Assembly (NCBI GenBank): GCA_947496065.1
Contig: CANMBF010000018.1
Location: 1-52,641 of the forward strand
Origin: Bacteroidota bacterium
Lineage (GTDB): Bacteria; Bacteroidota; Bacteroidia; NS11-12g; UBA955
Length of the DNA stretch: 52,641 nucleotides
Direction: 5' to 3'
Under the pieces are notes generated by a model. It worked only from the letters and a program-made list of their open reading frames with translations. It was not told the DNA's origin and ran no database searches. The position numbers were made by a program, and so were the translations under genes. Within the stretch, counting starts at the first letter, position 1. The number at the start of each line of letters is the position of its first letter. This document shows positions 18,004 to 26,655 of this stretch, piece after piece.

Positions 18004-19515
18004 ATGAAACGAGCAAAGAGTCATATACTCATTATACTGATTATGTTTTTGGTGCCTATGGCTTCAAAGGCCGCTGTTCTCAGTAATATCAGCACTATAA
18101 CGGTAGAAGACTCAGCAAAAATCAATAAACTGTTGATTGATGCAAAGGTTTTCGAAGAAAAAAAAGATTATCAAAGGGCTGTTGAAATGGCACTTAGTGC
18201 GATGGACTTGTCTGAAAAGGTGAAGTTTGAATACGGCAAGTATAAATCATACAAGGCTTTGGAAATACTATACCGCGATGCAGGCAAGCCAATGCTCTCT
18301 GCCAAATATAAATTAAAGGCGATTAATTCACAGGTCAAACTTGAAGAAATCAATTATGAGCGGGATGAGAAGGAGAAATTAGAAAAAATTGAAAAGGAAA
18401 AGGTTATCAGACGTCAGCAGGAAGAACTTCAGCGTGAACAAGAGGAATTGAAAAAGAAAATGGACGAAATTCTTGCGCTAGAAAATGATAAAACCATTAG
18501 TAAATCAGAGTTAGAGCGTAGAAAGTTAGAAATTCAGCGCAAGCAAATGGAGATTGAAAACAAACGTCAAACCATTAGCATACAAGCGCAAACCATTAAT
18601 ACCGCCAATACCCAATTATCCCTCACCATGCAAGAGTTGGAAACCCAAAAGTTGCAAGGAAAATTGTATGAAGACTCATTGCAAATTACCAAAAAGAATG
18701 AAGAGTTAGCCAATAATGAAATTGAAAAACAAACGCTAATTAACTACCTGCTTATTTTAGGTTTAAGTGGTTTAGTAATTTTAGCAGCCTCTTTTTATAG
18801 AATGTATACTGTCAAAAAAGGCATACAAGATTTATTGATGCAAAAGAATGTTGAGATTGAGACTGAGAAAAAAAGAAGTGATGATTTGTTGTTAAATATT
18901 TTGCCACTTGAGGTCGCGGAAGAATTAAAACGAACGGGTAAATATGAATCGCGTTATTTTGATAAAGTAACCGTAATGTTTACTGATTTTAAGGATTTTA
19001 CAAAAATTAGTGAGCAAATATCACCGAAGAAATTGGTAGATGATATTGATTTTATTTTTAGGGCATTTGATGAGATCATAGAGCGCAATGATTTGGAGAA
19101 GATAAAAACCATTGGCGATGCTTACTTATGTGTAAGTGGTTTACCAGATACCACTACCCATAATTCTATGAATATTTTAAAGGCAGCCACTGAAATCCAA
19201 GAGTTTATTCAAGCATTGATTGAAGAGAAGAAAAAAGAAAATCAACCGTTTTTTGATATTCGTATAGGAATTCATACAGGTCCTTTAGTAGCAGGAATTG
19301 TTGGGGCTAAAAAATTTGCATTTGATATCTGGGGCGACACTGTGAATACGGCTGCGCGTATGGAACAAAACTGTGAACCAGGTAAAATTAACCTCTCAGG
19401 CAGCACATTTAAAGACGTATTAACAAAGGTTGAATATACTTATCGTGGAAAAGTAGAAGCCAAAAACAAAGGCGAAATTGATATGTATTATTTAAATCGT
19501 ATTTTTGAACTTTAA
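18004..19515 (+). CDS. Membrane-anchored class III adenylyl cyclase
   Basis: Predicted to make cAMP. Signal or anchor sequence (ILIILIMFLVPMASKA), TPR-like helices (about 35-110), a long Glu/Lys/Gln-rich coiled coil (about 115-240), one membrane segment (about 247-266) and a cytoplasmic cyclase domain (about 315-503). Metal-binding Asp328 (VMFTDFKDF) and Asp372 (KTIGDAYL) are present. The adenine-selecting pair is Lys368 and Asp441 (FDIWGDTVN), and the transition-state Asn448 and Arg452 are in NTAARME. I chose ATG 18004 over the frame's ATG at 17971 because it starts directly at the basic n-region of the signal. An HD phosphohydrolase gene follows 12 bases later. Confidence 0.88.
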   Translation: MKRAKSHILIILIMFLVPMASKAAVLSNISTITVEDSAKINKLLIDAKVFEEKKDYQRAVEMALSAMDLSEKVKFEYGKYKSYKALEILYRDAGKPMLSAKYKLKAINSQVKLEEINYERDEKEKLEKIEKEKVIRRQQEELQREQEELKKKMDEILALENDKTISKSELERRKLEIQRKQMEIENKRQTISIQAQTINTANTQLSLTMQELETQKLQGKLYEDSLQITKKNEELANNEIEKQTLINYLLILGLSGLVILAASFYRMYTVKKGIQDLLMQKNVEIETEKKRSDDLLLNILPLEVAEELKRTGKYESRYFDKVTVMFTDFKDFTKISEQISPKKLVDDIDFIFRAFDEIIERNDLEKIKTIGDAYLCVSGLPDTTTHNSMNILKAATEIQEFIQALIEEKKKENQPFFDIRIGIHTGPLVAGIVGAKKFAFDIWGDTVNTAARMEQNCEPGKINLSGSTFKDVLTKVEYTYRGKVEAKNKGEIDMYYLNRIFEL

Positions 19516-19527
19516 ACATTTTTTTTG

Positions 19528-20118
19528 ATGCAAGTAAAAGGTGCTGTTAAACATATATTAGAAAAACTAAAGGTTGATTTACCTGAGTATTTATTATACC
19601 ATTCGGTATCGCATATGAGAGATGTAAAAGTCCAAGCTATGCGAATAGCCACTAGTGAAGGTATTACCAATCAGGAAGATTTAGACTTGCTAGAAACTGC
19701 AGCTATTTATCATGATTGCGGATTTCTATCGACTTATACCAATCACGAAGAAAAAGGTTGTGAAATTGCAAGAGAGGTATTGCCAGATTTTGACTATACG
19801 CCAGCTCAAATAAAAGTAATTGAAGGTTTAATAATGGCGACTAAGGTACCACAAAATCCAAAATCCAAATTAGAAGAAATAATATGCGATGCCGATTTAG
19901 ATTATCTAGGCAGAGATGATTTCTTCACCATTGGAGATTATTTATATGAGGAATTACTTCACATAGGCGTTATTAAAGATGAAATGTCGTGGAACCTTTT
20001 GCAAATCAAATTCTTAACAGCGCATCATTATTTTACACAAACCAATATCAAAGATAGAGAGCCTTTAAAATCTGAAAATCTTAAAAAAGTAATAAAGCGA
20101 GTAGATAACAAAGATTGA
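19528..20118 (+). CDS. HD-domain phosphohydrolase
   Basis: 196-residue metal-dependent HD hydrolase. The HD-superfamily metal ligands are visible as HSVSHMRDV, then YHDCGF (the HD pair) and a later DADLDYLG. Further histidines occur in TNHEEKGCE and TAHHYF. The enzyme class includes nucleotidases and phosphodiesterases acting on cyclic or modified nucleotides. It starts 12 bases after the adenylyl cyclase stop, so the two form a likely operon and this protein could limit the cyclic nucleotide, though that is inference. ATG 19528 is preferred over the TTG one codon upstream. Confidence 0.8.
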   Translation: MQVKGAVKHILEKLKVDLPEYLLYHSVSHMRDVKVQAMRIATSEGITNQEDLDLLETAAIYHDCGFLSTYTNHEEKGCEIAREVLPDFDYTPAQIKVIEGLIMATKVPQNPKSKLEEIICDADLDYLGRDDFFTIGDYLYEELLHIGVIKDEMSWNLLQIKFLTAHHYFTQTNIKDREPLKSENLKKVIKRVDNKD

Positions 20119-20197
20119 GGATTAAAGAGGCATTGGATTAAAATCCTTTAGCACTTGTGATATATGGTTTCAATAACTAAAACTATTATGAAACTAT

Positions 20198-22735
20198 ATG
20201 AAAACACTTCTTATTATTTTATGCCTACTTTCAGGGCACTGCGGCTATGCGCAAATTGTAGACAATTTTGATGATTCAGATTTAACAACAGCTCCTCTTT
20301 GGGAAGGGCAGCCCAATTCATTTTTAACCATTCAAAAGCAATTGAGAAGTAATTCAAATACCTTGAATGCTTCCTTTTATATTAGTACTTCTACCCAGCA
20401 GCAAAAGCTTGAAGAATGGCGACTGGACGCACGTTTGTTGTTTAACACCTCATCGCTCAACTATGTTGATTTTGTGCTCATGTCCGATTCCCTTAATTTA
20501 TTAAAAATGAAAAATGGTTACTTTGCTAGAATGGGCGGTACCACTGATGATGTAAGCTTTTATAAAATAAAGAACGGTGTAGAAACAAAATTGATTGATG
20601 GTATAGACAATGTGCTAAACACCAGTAACAATCAGTGGACGCTTCAAATCAAACGTTTAAAAAGTCACACCTTTGTGTTGCAACGAATGCCATTATTAGG
20701 TGGCCCGTCAATAAAAGAAGGCATTGCAGTCGATTCAGACTTTTTAACAGCATCCTTTATGGGGTTGCGCATTAAACAGAGCACCGCAAGCTTTCTTTAC
20801 AAACACTTTTTTGATAATTTGTACGGTGGTCGATTAATACGCGATAGCATTGCGCCATTGTTGGATAGTTTTGCTTTAAATGGGCCTAACCAATTGCGGT
20901 GTCATTTTAGTGAACCCTGTGATTCCAGCGCTTTAGTTGATGTATTGAGTTACACATTGACTGCTACAAATGAGCATCCAAAATCGATTGTTATTAAGCA
21001 GAACAATTGGGCCGTGTTAGATTTTCAAAATTATTTTATACCGAATGTTTTGCAATATCTGATGGTTGAGAACGTGAAGGATACCTCAGGTAATGAAATG
21101 CAAAACCATACACAATCCTTTTACTATTCTAAGCCCGATACTGCCCTTTGGCATCAATTGTTAATGACCGAATTGATGGTTGATCCTAATCCACCAATTG
21201 GTTTAGCAGATAAAGAGTATATTGAAATTACAAATCATTCAAAACTTTTTATCCAACTCAAGGGCTGCAATGTTCATGATGTATCCGGTCCGAAACCCTT
21301 GCCCGACACTATTTTACCACCTGATTCAATATTGGTATTGTATAATATTCCTTCCTTGAACAATACTGGAGACCGTGTTTGGCTTACAAATCAAAGGGGC
21401 GACATTATACACGAAGTAAATTACACCGACACTTGGTACCGCGATACCAAGAAACAAAATGGGGGTTGGAGTTTAGAGATGATTAATCCCAATAATGTAT
21501 GTGCAGGAAATAATAATTGGATGGGTAGTAGTGACCCTAAAGGCGGTACGCCAGGGATGCCTAATTCTACTTTTAAATTGGGTTTGGTGGACCATCAGGT
21601 GCTACAATTATTAAAGGCTTGGGCAATTAATGATTCTGTGATTCATTTAGTATTTGATGAAGAAATTGATAGCATTAATTCAAATCAATTCACGCTTTTA
21701 AAGGATGGTAAAACATGTGCTGTCAAAATTCAGAAGTATGTTAATCAATATGATGGATTAGAGTGGTTAATTAATTTTAAACCTTCGCCTGACAGTATTT
21801 ATCACTTTGAATTTTCTGGCATCAAGGATTGCGCGGGCAATGCAATAGTCAATGCACAATTTGAATTGCAATGGCCTTCTATGGCCCTTAAAAACGAGCT
21901 CATTTTTAATGAACTTTTATTTAATCCCAAAAGTGGCGGGTATGATTTTATTGAATTGTATAATAATAGCGCTAAGGCCATCGATTTAAGCAAGCATTTT
22001 ATTGCCGTATTAGACGAGCAAAACCAATATAAAAGCATTGAAAAGTTAAGCAGTACATCGCTTGTTTTAAAGCCCCATCAATATTTGTTATTAAGCCAAA
22101 TCGCCAATAAAATATGCATGGCCTATGGATGTAAAAATCCTGATGCTTTGTATCTTGATTTTAATAAAATGCCAAGCATGCCTGATGATTTAGGTAATTT
22201 ACTTTCGATTAATTTTAAAGGTCAGGTTATAGATAGTATTGCTTACGATGAAGATTGGCATTATCCATTGCTTTCGGATAAGGAAGGAGTGAGTTTAGAA
22301 AGAATAAGTTTTACAAATACAAGTCGCTCGCACGATAATTGGCACAGTGCAGCATCTGTAGTTGGATTTGCAACCCCTGGCTATTTAAATTCGCAAAGTG
22401 TTGGGGTGCATGGTGCGGAACAGTATTTTACTTTGCAAAACAAAACGGTTTCGCCCGATGAGGATGGGTTTGAGGATGTATTAATATTAAATTATCATTT
22501 GCCAAAACCAGATTATGCTACCACCATCAAAATATTTGATATAGAGGGTCGGTTAATTCGAGATTGGACCAACAATGCTACCTTAGGTACCGAAGGCTTT
22601 GTTAGTTGGAATGGCACAGATTACAATCAACAAAAAGCAGCCATCGGTTTATACATTGTAATGATAGAAAGTATTCACCCATCAGGTGATAGGATTAAGG
22701 AAAAAATAAGTTGTGTGGTTGCTGGGAAATTCTAA
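20198..22735 (+). CDS. Secreted lamin-tail-domain protein with FlgD-like C-terminal domain
   Basis: 845-residue exported protein. The signal peptide ends at GYAQ. The N-terminal 200 residues look like a concanavalin-type beta-sandwich ([14 protein letters not shown]). Two lamin-tail domains follow: one around [13 protein letters not shown] to [10 protein letters not shown], the second around [22 protein letters not shown] to VSLERIS. Between them are Ig-like segments. The C-terminal 85 residues ([16 protein letters not shown] to GLYIVMIE) resemble the FlgD Ig-like domain used as a secretion/anchoring tail in Bacteroidota. Probably surface-exposed or released; binding partner unknown. Its stop codon overlaps that of convergent gmhA. 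Confidence 0.8.
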   Translation: MKTLLIILCLLSGHCGYAQIVDNFDDSDLTTAPLWEGQPNSFLTIQKQLRSNSNTLNASFYISTSTQQQKLEEWRLDARLLFNTSSLNYVDFVLMSDSLNLLKMKNGYFARMGGTTDDVSFYKIKNGVETKLIDGIDNVLNTSNNQWTLQIKRLKSHTFVLQRMPLLGGPSIKEGIAVDSDFLTASFMGLRIKQSTASFLYKHFFDNLYGGRLIRDSIAPLLDSFALNGPNQLRCHFSEPCDSSALVDVLSYTLTATNEHPKSIVIKQNNWAVLDFQNYFIPNVLQYLMVENVKDTSGNEMQNHTQSFYYSKPDTALWHQLLMTELMVDPNPPIGLADKEYIEITNHSKLFIQLKGCNVHDVSGPKPLPDTILPPDSILVLYNIPSLNNTGDRVWLTNQRGDIIHEVNYTDTWYRDTKKQNGGWSLEMINPNNVCAGNNNWMGSSDPKGGTPGMPNSTFKLGLVDHQVLQLLKAWAINDSVIHLVFDEEIDSINSNQFTLLKDGKTCAVKIQKYVNQYDGLEWLINFKPSPDSIYHFEFSGIKDCAGNAIVNAQFELQWPSMALKNELIFNELLFNPKSGGYDFIELYNNSAKAIDLSKHFIAVLDEQNQYKSIEKLSSTSLVLKPHQYLLLSQIANKICMAYGCKNPDALYLDFNKMPSMPDDLGNLLSINFKGQVIDSIAYDEDWHYPLLSDKEGVSLERISFTNTSRSHDNWHSAASVVGFATPGYLNSQSVGVHGAEQYFTLQNKTVSPDEDGFEDVLILNYHLPKPDYATTIKIFDIEGRLIRDWTNNATLGTEGFVSWNGTDYNQQKAAIGLYIVMIESIHPSGDRIKEKISCVVAGKF

Positions 22736-23298
22736 TAATTTCTTTCGATACAATCGATTAGGCTATGAATCACTTTGATGTGAATCTCTTGCGCTCTGTC
22801 GGCATATTCAGAGAAAGGGGCCCGTATTTCTAAATCGCAAAGTTCGGCCATTGCACCACCATCTTTGCCTGTTAGTCCAACTATAATCATGCCTTTTTCT
22901 TTAGCAACTTCAATGCCTCTTAATACATTTTTAGAATTACCACTTGTACTGATGGCTAACAATACATCGCCTTTGTTGCCTAGTGCTTCGATGTAGCGCG
23001 AAAAAACAAATTCATAACCATAGTCGTTGCCCACACAACTCATATGGCTAGGATCTGAAATGGAGATGGCTGGAAAGGCTGGTCTATCATTGCGGTATCT
23101 ACCAGTTAATTCTTCGGCAAAGTGCATGGAATCGCACATGCTACCACCGTTGCCGCAACTTAATATTTTGCCGCCATTTCGAATACTTTCTACCATGGCA
23201 GCAGCAGCACGTTCAATGGTAATAAAATTATTTTCATTGGCTAAAAAAGTATTTAAAACATTCTGAGCTTCTTCGAAATGTTGTTTGATAATTTGCAT
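22732..23298 (-). CDS. gmhA: D-sedoheptulose 7-phosphate isomerase (SIS domain)
   Basis: First step of ADP-heptose synthesis for lipopolysaccharide inner core: converts sedoheptulose 7-phosphate to D-glycero-D-manno-heptose 7-phosphate. 188 residues, the normal length. Features: phosphate-binding loop [19 protein letters not shown], the family segment [13 protein letters not shown], the SIS motif [13 protein letters not shown], and the C-terminal helix with [14 protein letters not shown] carrying the catalytic His. No other heptose genes lie nearby. A perfect -7 box ends 7 nt before the ATG. The 3' ends of this gene and the lamin-tail gene overlap by three to four bases. Confidence 0.93.
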   Translation of the reverse strand: MQIIKQHFEEAQNVLNTFLANENNFITIERAAAAMVESIRNGGKILSCGNGGSMCDSMHFAEELTGRYRNDRPAFPAISISDPSHMSCVGNDYGYEFVFSRYIEALGNKGDVLLAISTSGNSKNVLRGIEVAKEKGMIIVGLTGKDGGAMAELCDLEIRAPFSEYADRAQEIHIKVIHSLIDCIERNY

Positions 23299-23305
23299 GG
23301 TACTG

Positions 23306-23313
23306 CAAAGTTA
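23306..23313 (-). promoter_or_regulatory. -7 promoter box of gmhA
   Basis: Minus-strand TAACTTTG ends 7 nt before the gmhA ATG; leader predicted to be only a few bases. Confidence 0.6.
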
Positions 23314-23429
23314 GTAGATTTTAAGGTTTAATGGAATGATATTGCGCAGTGAAAATTTCTAAGTCGCTATAAATAATGTTAATATCGGTTATTGTAAAAA
23401 TAATATTAAACGATATTAAGAAAAAATAT

Positions 23430-23437
23430 TAATTTTG
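23430..23437 (+). promoter_or_regulatory. -7 box overlapping the first GTG of the fic gene
   Basis: TAATTTTG; its last G is also the first base of the GTG at 23437. Transcription should begin about 4-6 nt later, at the second or third GTG. Confidence 0.6.
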
Positions 23438-23442
23438 TGGTG

Positions 23443-24402
23443 GTGCGAATAGATTTAATAGATACTGAGGAATTAAAACCTACCTATCAACGCTTGATTG
23501 AAAAAAGGGACTTGATACAAAAAAGTAGGCCCTTACCTGCCCTTGCTTTGCATAAAATAAAAGAGAGTTTAAATTTAGAATGGACCTATAACTCGAACAG
23601 TATTGAAGGTAATTCTTTAACGTTAAGAGAAACCAAAGTCATTTTAGAAGATGGAATGACCATTCATGGCAAAACATTGCGCGAGCATTTCGAAGCGCAT
23701 AACCATGCAAAGGCCATCGATTTTTTGTACACGCTTGTAAAAAAGAATTATAAACTAAAAGCAGGGGATATTCTCTCGCTTCATAAAATTGTTTTGAATA
23801 GCATAGAGGATCATTTTGCGGGTCAATTAAGGAATTCTGGGGTGAGAATATCGGGGGCTAATTTTGTGCCGCCCAATGCACTTAAAGTACCTGATTTGTT
23901 AGATCAATTAATAGACTATGTGCAGCAGAATCCCGATGGCTTAAATACGATTGAATTAGCAACTATTTTTCACCACCAATTTGTTCATATCCATCCTTTT
24001 TTAGATGGCAATGGCAGAACCGTAAGACTCGCTATGAATCTCTTGCTTATCAGCGAAGGATTTCCACCAGCAATAATTTTAAAAAACGATAGAAAAAAAT
24101 ACTATGATGCGTTGAATCAGGCCAACAATGGTCGGTACAATAAATTATTGCTCTTAATGTGTCAAGCTTTAGAAAGAACATTAAATATTTATATCAATGC
24201 CTTATCTGATAGTCCAGATGATTACTTACCTATCGCAAATTTATTAGAGGAAGCACAAATGCCCTATGGCAAGGAATATATTAGTTTGCTTGCAAGACAA
24301 GGTAAAATAGATGCTTACAAAGAGGGCAAAAATTGGTTGACCAACAAAGCAGCTATTGACAACTATATGCTCAATAGAAAACGAAAACGGGATGTTTCTT
24401 AA
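23443..24402 (+). CDS. Fic-domain protein AMPylase with internal inhibitory motif
   Basis: Fic proteins transfer AMP (or other nucleotide groups) to hydroxyl side chains of target proteins. The complete active-site motif HPFLDGNGRTVR begins near residue 184. The inhibitory helix motif SNSIEGN (S/TxxxEGN) lies near residue 51, upstream of the Fic core, which is the class II arrangement. The C-terminal about 60 residues look like a small winged-helix or DNA-binding domain (EYISLLARQGKIDAYKEGK). Three GTG codons in a row (23437, 23440, 23443) could start it; I choose the third because the -7 box ends on the first. No antitoxin gene is adjacent, as expected for self-inhibited class II. Target unknown. 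Confidence 0.87.
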   Translation: MRIDLIDTEELKPTYQRLIEKRDLIQKSRPLPALALHKIKESLNLEWTYNSNSIEGNSLTLRETKVILEDGMTIHGKTLREHFEAHNHAKAIDFLYTLVKKNYKLKAGDILSLHKIVLNSIEDHFAGQLRNSGVRISGANFVPPNALKVPDLLDQLIDYVQQNPDGLNTIELATIFHHQFVHIHPFLDGNGRTVRLAMNLLLISEGFPPAIILKNDRKKYYDALNQANNGRYNKLLLLMCQALERTLNIYINALSDSPDDYLPIANLLEEAQMPYGKEYISLLARQGKIDAYKEGKNWLTNKAAIDNYMLNRKRKRDVS

Positions 24403-24427
24403 TGGACTTTAGAGGCTTAGAATGTAT

Positions 24428-25822
24428 TTACAAACTTTTCAATTCACTCACCAATTCAGTCAATGTTTTTTTTGCATCGCCAAACAACATGCTGTTTTTA
24501 GGACTGAAGAACAGTTCATTTTCGATACCTGCATAACCCGCTTTCATACTGCGTTTCATCACAATAGTATGGGCGGCATCTTCAACATCTAGAATTGGCA
24601 TACCGTAAATAGGACTGCTAGGGTCGTTTTTAGCAGCAGGATTGACAACATCGTTAGCACCTACTATCAACACCACATCAGTTGTTTTAAATTCAGGGTT
24701 GATATCGTCCATCTCGATAAGTTTATCGTAACTAACATTACTCTCCGCTAATAAAACGTTCATATGGCCAGGCATACGGCCTGCCACAGGATGTATCGCA
24801 TATTTTACCTCTACACCTTCGTCTTCTAGCACTTGCTCTAACTCGTGGCAAATATGTTGTGCTTGTGCAACTGCTAAACCATAGCCAGGAACGATCACCA
24901 CTTTCTTACTATATTTCATTAATACCGCAGCATCCGATTTTGAAATTTCTTTTACTGAACCAATAATTTCTTTGCCTTCGCCAGCATTTTTGCTACCTCC
25001 ACCAAAATTACCAATCAATACATTGGTAAGTGAACGGTTCATAGCTTTGCACATGACAACTGTTAGAAGTGTACCAGCACTACCTACTAAAATACCGCCA
25101 AATAACATGACTTTATTGTCGTATAAAAAACCACCCATGGCGGCTGCAACACCCGTAAAAGAGTTAAGCAAAGAGATAACAACAGGCATATCGGCACCAC
25201 CAATTGGCATAACAAAAAGCACCCCATATAAAAGCGATAAAGCTAGGATTAAATACAATACATTAGGCGTTGTAATGTAGCCAAGGGTTGCAGCTGCTGC
25301 GATACCTAAAATTAGTAACAATAAACCAATATTTACCACTTGTTGTAAGGGTAAAACGTTGTCTTTGATTTTTTCAACCAATTTACCAAATGCAATCATA
25401 CTACCTGCAAAAGAGATAGAGCCAATGACTAAGCCTAAAAATATAATGCCCAGTTTAACAGGTTCTGCATCCGTAAAAGGACCAGTGTGCAAAATATGGT
25501 CGAACTCAACCAATGAAATGATACCGGCGCAAGCGCCACCCATACCGTTAAAGAACGATACCATTTGTGGCATGCCAGTCATTTTTACTTTTTTGGCCAT
25601 CATGGTACCGATTACAGTTCCAACAATTAGGCCACCAAAAATCCAACCGTAGTTAGAGGTTTTAATGCCTTCGTATAAAAAAATAGTGCCGAAAATCGCG
25701 ATGGTCATACCAAAGGCTGCAATCAAGTTACCTCTGCGAGCACTCTCTGGTTTGCCCAGCATTTTAATACCAATAACGAATGTTAATGAGGCAATGAGAT
25801 ATATAATTTGTAAAAAATTCAT
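24428..25822 (-). CDS. pntB: NAD(P) transhydrogenase subunit beta
   Basis: Part of the proton-translocating transhydrogenase that reduces NADP+ with NADH using the proton gradient. 464 residues: about nine membrane helices in the first 270 residues (domain II), then the NADP(H)-binding domain III with VVIVPGYGLAVAQAQH, YAIHPVAGRMPGHMNVLLAE and VLIVGANDVVNP. Third subunit gene of the pntAA-pntAB-pntB operon, but separated from pntAB by a four-helix-bundle gene and short repeats. The start ATG at 25822 lies only 8 bases from the nearest repeat, so the repeats form its 5' region. Confidence 0.95.
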   Translation of the reverse strand: MNFLQIIYLIASLTFVIGIKMLGKPESARRGNLIAAFGMTIAIFGTIFLYEGIKTSNYGWIFGGLIVGTVIGTMMAKKVKMTGMPQMVSFFNGMGGACAGIISLVEFDHILHTGPFTDAEPVKLGIIFLGLVIGSISFAGSMIAFGKLVEKIKDNVLPLQQVVNIGLLLLILGIAAAATLGYITTPNVLYLILALSLLYGVLFVMPIGGADMPVVISLLNSFTGVAAAMGGFLYDNKVMLFGGILVGSAGTLLTVVMCKAMNRSLTNVLIGNFGGGSKNAGEGKEIIGSVKEISKSDAAVLMKYSKKVVIVPGYGLAVAQAQHICHELEQVLEDEGVEVKYAIHPVAGRMPGHMNVLLAESNVSYDKLIEMDDINPEFKTTDVVLIVGANDVVNPAAKNDPSSPIYGMPILDVEDAAHTIVMKRSMKAGYAGIENELFFSPKNSMLFGDAKKTLTELVSELKSL

Positions 25823-25830
25823 TTATTTAA

Positions 25831-25863
25831 TTTGATAATATGGTGATTTGATAATTTGATAAT
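25831..25863. repeat. Array of TTTGATAAT units, left flank of the four-helix-bundle gene
   Basis: Three exact TTTGATAAT units at 25831, 25847 and 25855, with TTTGATT further on. The right flank of the gene carries the same unit inverted. Confidence 0.75.
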
Positions 25864-25882
25864 GTATTTGATTCTAAATGCA

Positions 25883-25900
25883 GGCTTCTTTGTAGAAGCC
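25883..25900. other. Stem-loop after the four-helix-bundle gene
   Basis: GGCTTCT, loop TTGT, AGAAGCC: perfect 7-bp stem, 7 bases past the stop codon of the four-helix-bundle gene. It is followed by no T-run on the minus strand, so it is not a standard intrinsic terminator. Confidence 0.6.
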
Positions 25901-25907
25901 CGAAAAT

Positions 25908-26255
25908 TTATTTTTTTGAGGTTGAAATAATTTTTGAAAGTACTTTGTTGATGGATTCAATCTTTGGTAGTAATTCTTCAGTTTTTGGATAATTTTTAGA
26001 TTCATTGCACAAGCCCAACCAATACTCAGTTTCATCTGCCTCTTTTGCAGCTATTTTCATTTTATGAATAAAATCTGCTTTGGATTCAGCATTTTGAGCC
26101 TCTCTAACATTGGCGCCAATACTTGTTCCTGATTTAAAAAGTTGATTAGCCATTACAAACTTTTTTTTTGATTCCAATAATTCAGTGTATTCAATAATTT
26201 CTAATGCAAAGGTCCTACTCATGTCAACAATTTTATTCTCTTTGTTTGTTTGCAT
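25908..26255 (-). CDS. Four-helix-bundle protein (TIGR02436, 23S rRNA intervening-sequence family)
   Basis: 115-residue all-helical protein. The family pattern is clear: KSGTSIGANVREAQNAESKADFI followed by KAAKEADETEYWLGL-type sequence (here KIAAKEADETEYWLGLC). The family was first seen inside 23S rRNA intervening sequences and is scattered in many Bacteroidota genomes; its function is not established, and it is related to the accessory Avd protein of diversity-generating retroelements. I see no reverse transcriptase or template repeat here. It sits between pntAB and pntB in the same orientation, bracketed by inverted TTTGATAAT-type repeats, which points to insertion into an existing operon. 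Confidence 0.85.
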   Translation of the reverse strand: MQTNKENKIVDMSRTFALEIIEYTELLESKKKFVMANQLFKSGTSIGANVREAQNAESKADFIHKMKIAAKEADETEYWLGLCNESKNYPKTEELLPKIESINKVLSKIISTSKK

Positions 26256-26265
26256 CGGTTTTTAT

Positions 26266-26298
26266 TTATCAAATTAACTAATTATCAAATCATCAAAT
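26266..26298. repeat. Inverted counterpart of the TTTGATAAT array, right flank
   Basis: TTATCAAAT at 26266, ATTATCAAA at 26281, then ATCAAATTG. These are reverse complements of the left-flank unit, so the gene between is bounded by inverted repeats. Confidence 0.7.
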
Positions 26299-26303
26299 TG
26301 GTT

Positions 26304-26609
26304 TTACTTCTTTTTTTTCTTGAACATTTCTAACATGCGATCTGTCACTACAAAACCACCCACAACGTTTAAAGTTCCTAGCACTACTGCAATAAATCCA
26401 AGGATGGTGGCATACATATTTTCTGCTTCACCCATTATAATAATCGCACCAATAATTACCACACCGTGTATGGCATTCGCTCCGCTCATAAGGGGAGTAT
26501 GAAGTACAGATGGTACTTTCTCTATCAGTTCAATCCCTACAAAAATCATAAGGATAACCAAGTAAATCATTAACTGATTATTGGCTATAAAATCTATTAT
26601 CGTATTCAT
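26304..26609 (-). CDS. pntAB: NAD(P) transhydrogenase subunit alpha, part 2 (membrane segment)
   Basis: 101-residue membrane subunit with three hydrophobic helices (LMIYLVILMIFVGIELI, AIHGVVIIGAIIIMG, ILGFIAVVLGTLNVVGGFVV), ending in a Lys-rich tail. It corresponds to the membrane part that in E. coli is fused to the C-terminus of PntA; a split alpha subunit is usual in Bacteroidota. It follows pntAA by about 46 bases and precedes the inserted four-helix-bundle gene. Confidence 0.93.
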   Translation of the reverse strand: MNTIIDFIANNQLMIYLVILMIFVGIELIEKVPSVLHTPLMSGANAIHGVVIIGAIIIMGEAENMYATILGFIAVVLGTLNVVGGFVVTDRMLEMFKKKKK

Positions 26610-26655
26610 TTATTTATTTTTGAATTTTTATATTTTTAAACTTTTTGATTGAATA

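Noticed and set aside
18004-20118. Pycsar-like anti-phage system
   Set aside because: Pycsar pairs a pyrimidine cyclase with a TIR, membrane or similar effector. Here the cyclase has the adenylyl Lys/Asp pair and the partner is an HD hydrolase, so I treat it as signalling.
23437-24402. Fic toxin with separate antitoxin
   Set aside because: No small antitoxin gene is adjacent, and the inhibitory motif is within the protein (class II).
24972-25652. Plus-strand open frames inside pntB
   Set aside because: Antisense shadows of pntB; no start context and no recognisable product.
25831-26298. CRISPR array or diversity-generating retroelement near the four-helix-bundle gene
   Set aside because: The repeats are 9-bp units without regular unique spacers, and there is no cas gene, reverse transcriptase or template/variable repeat pair.
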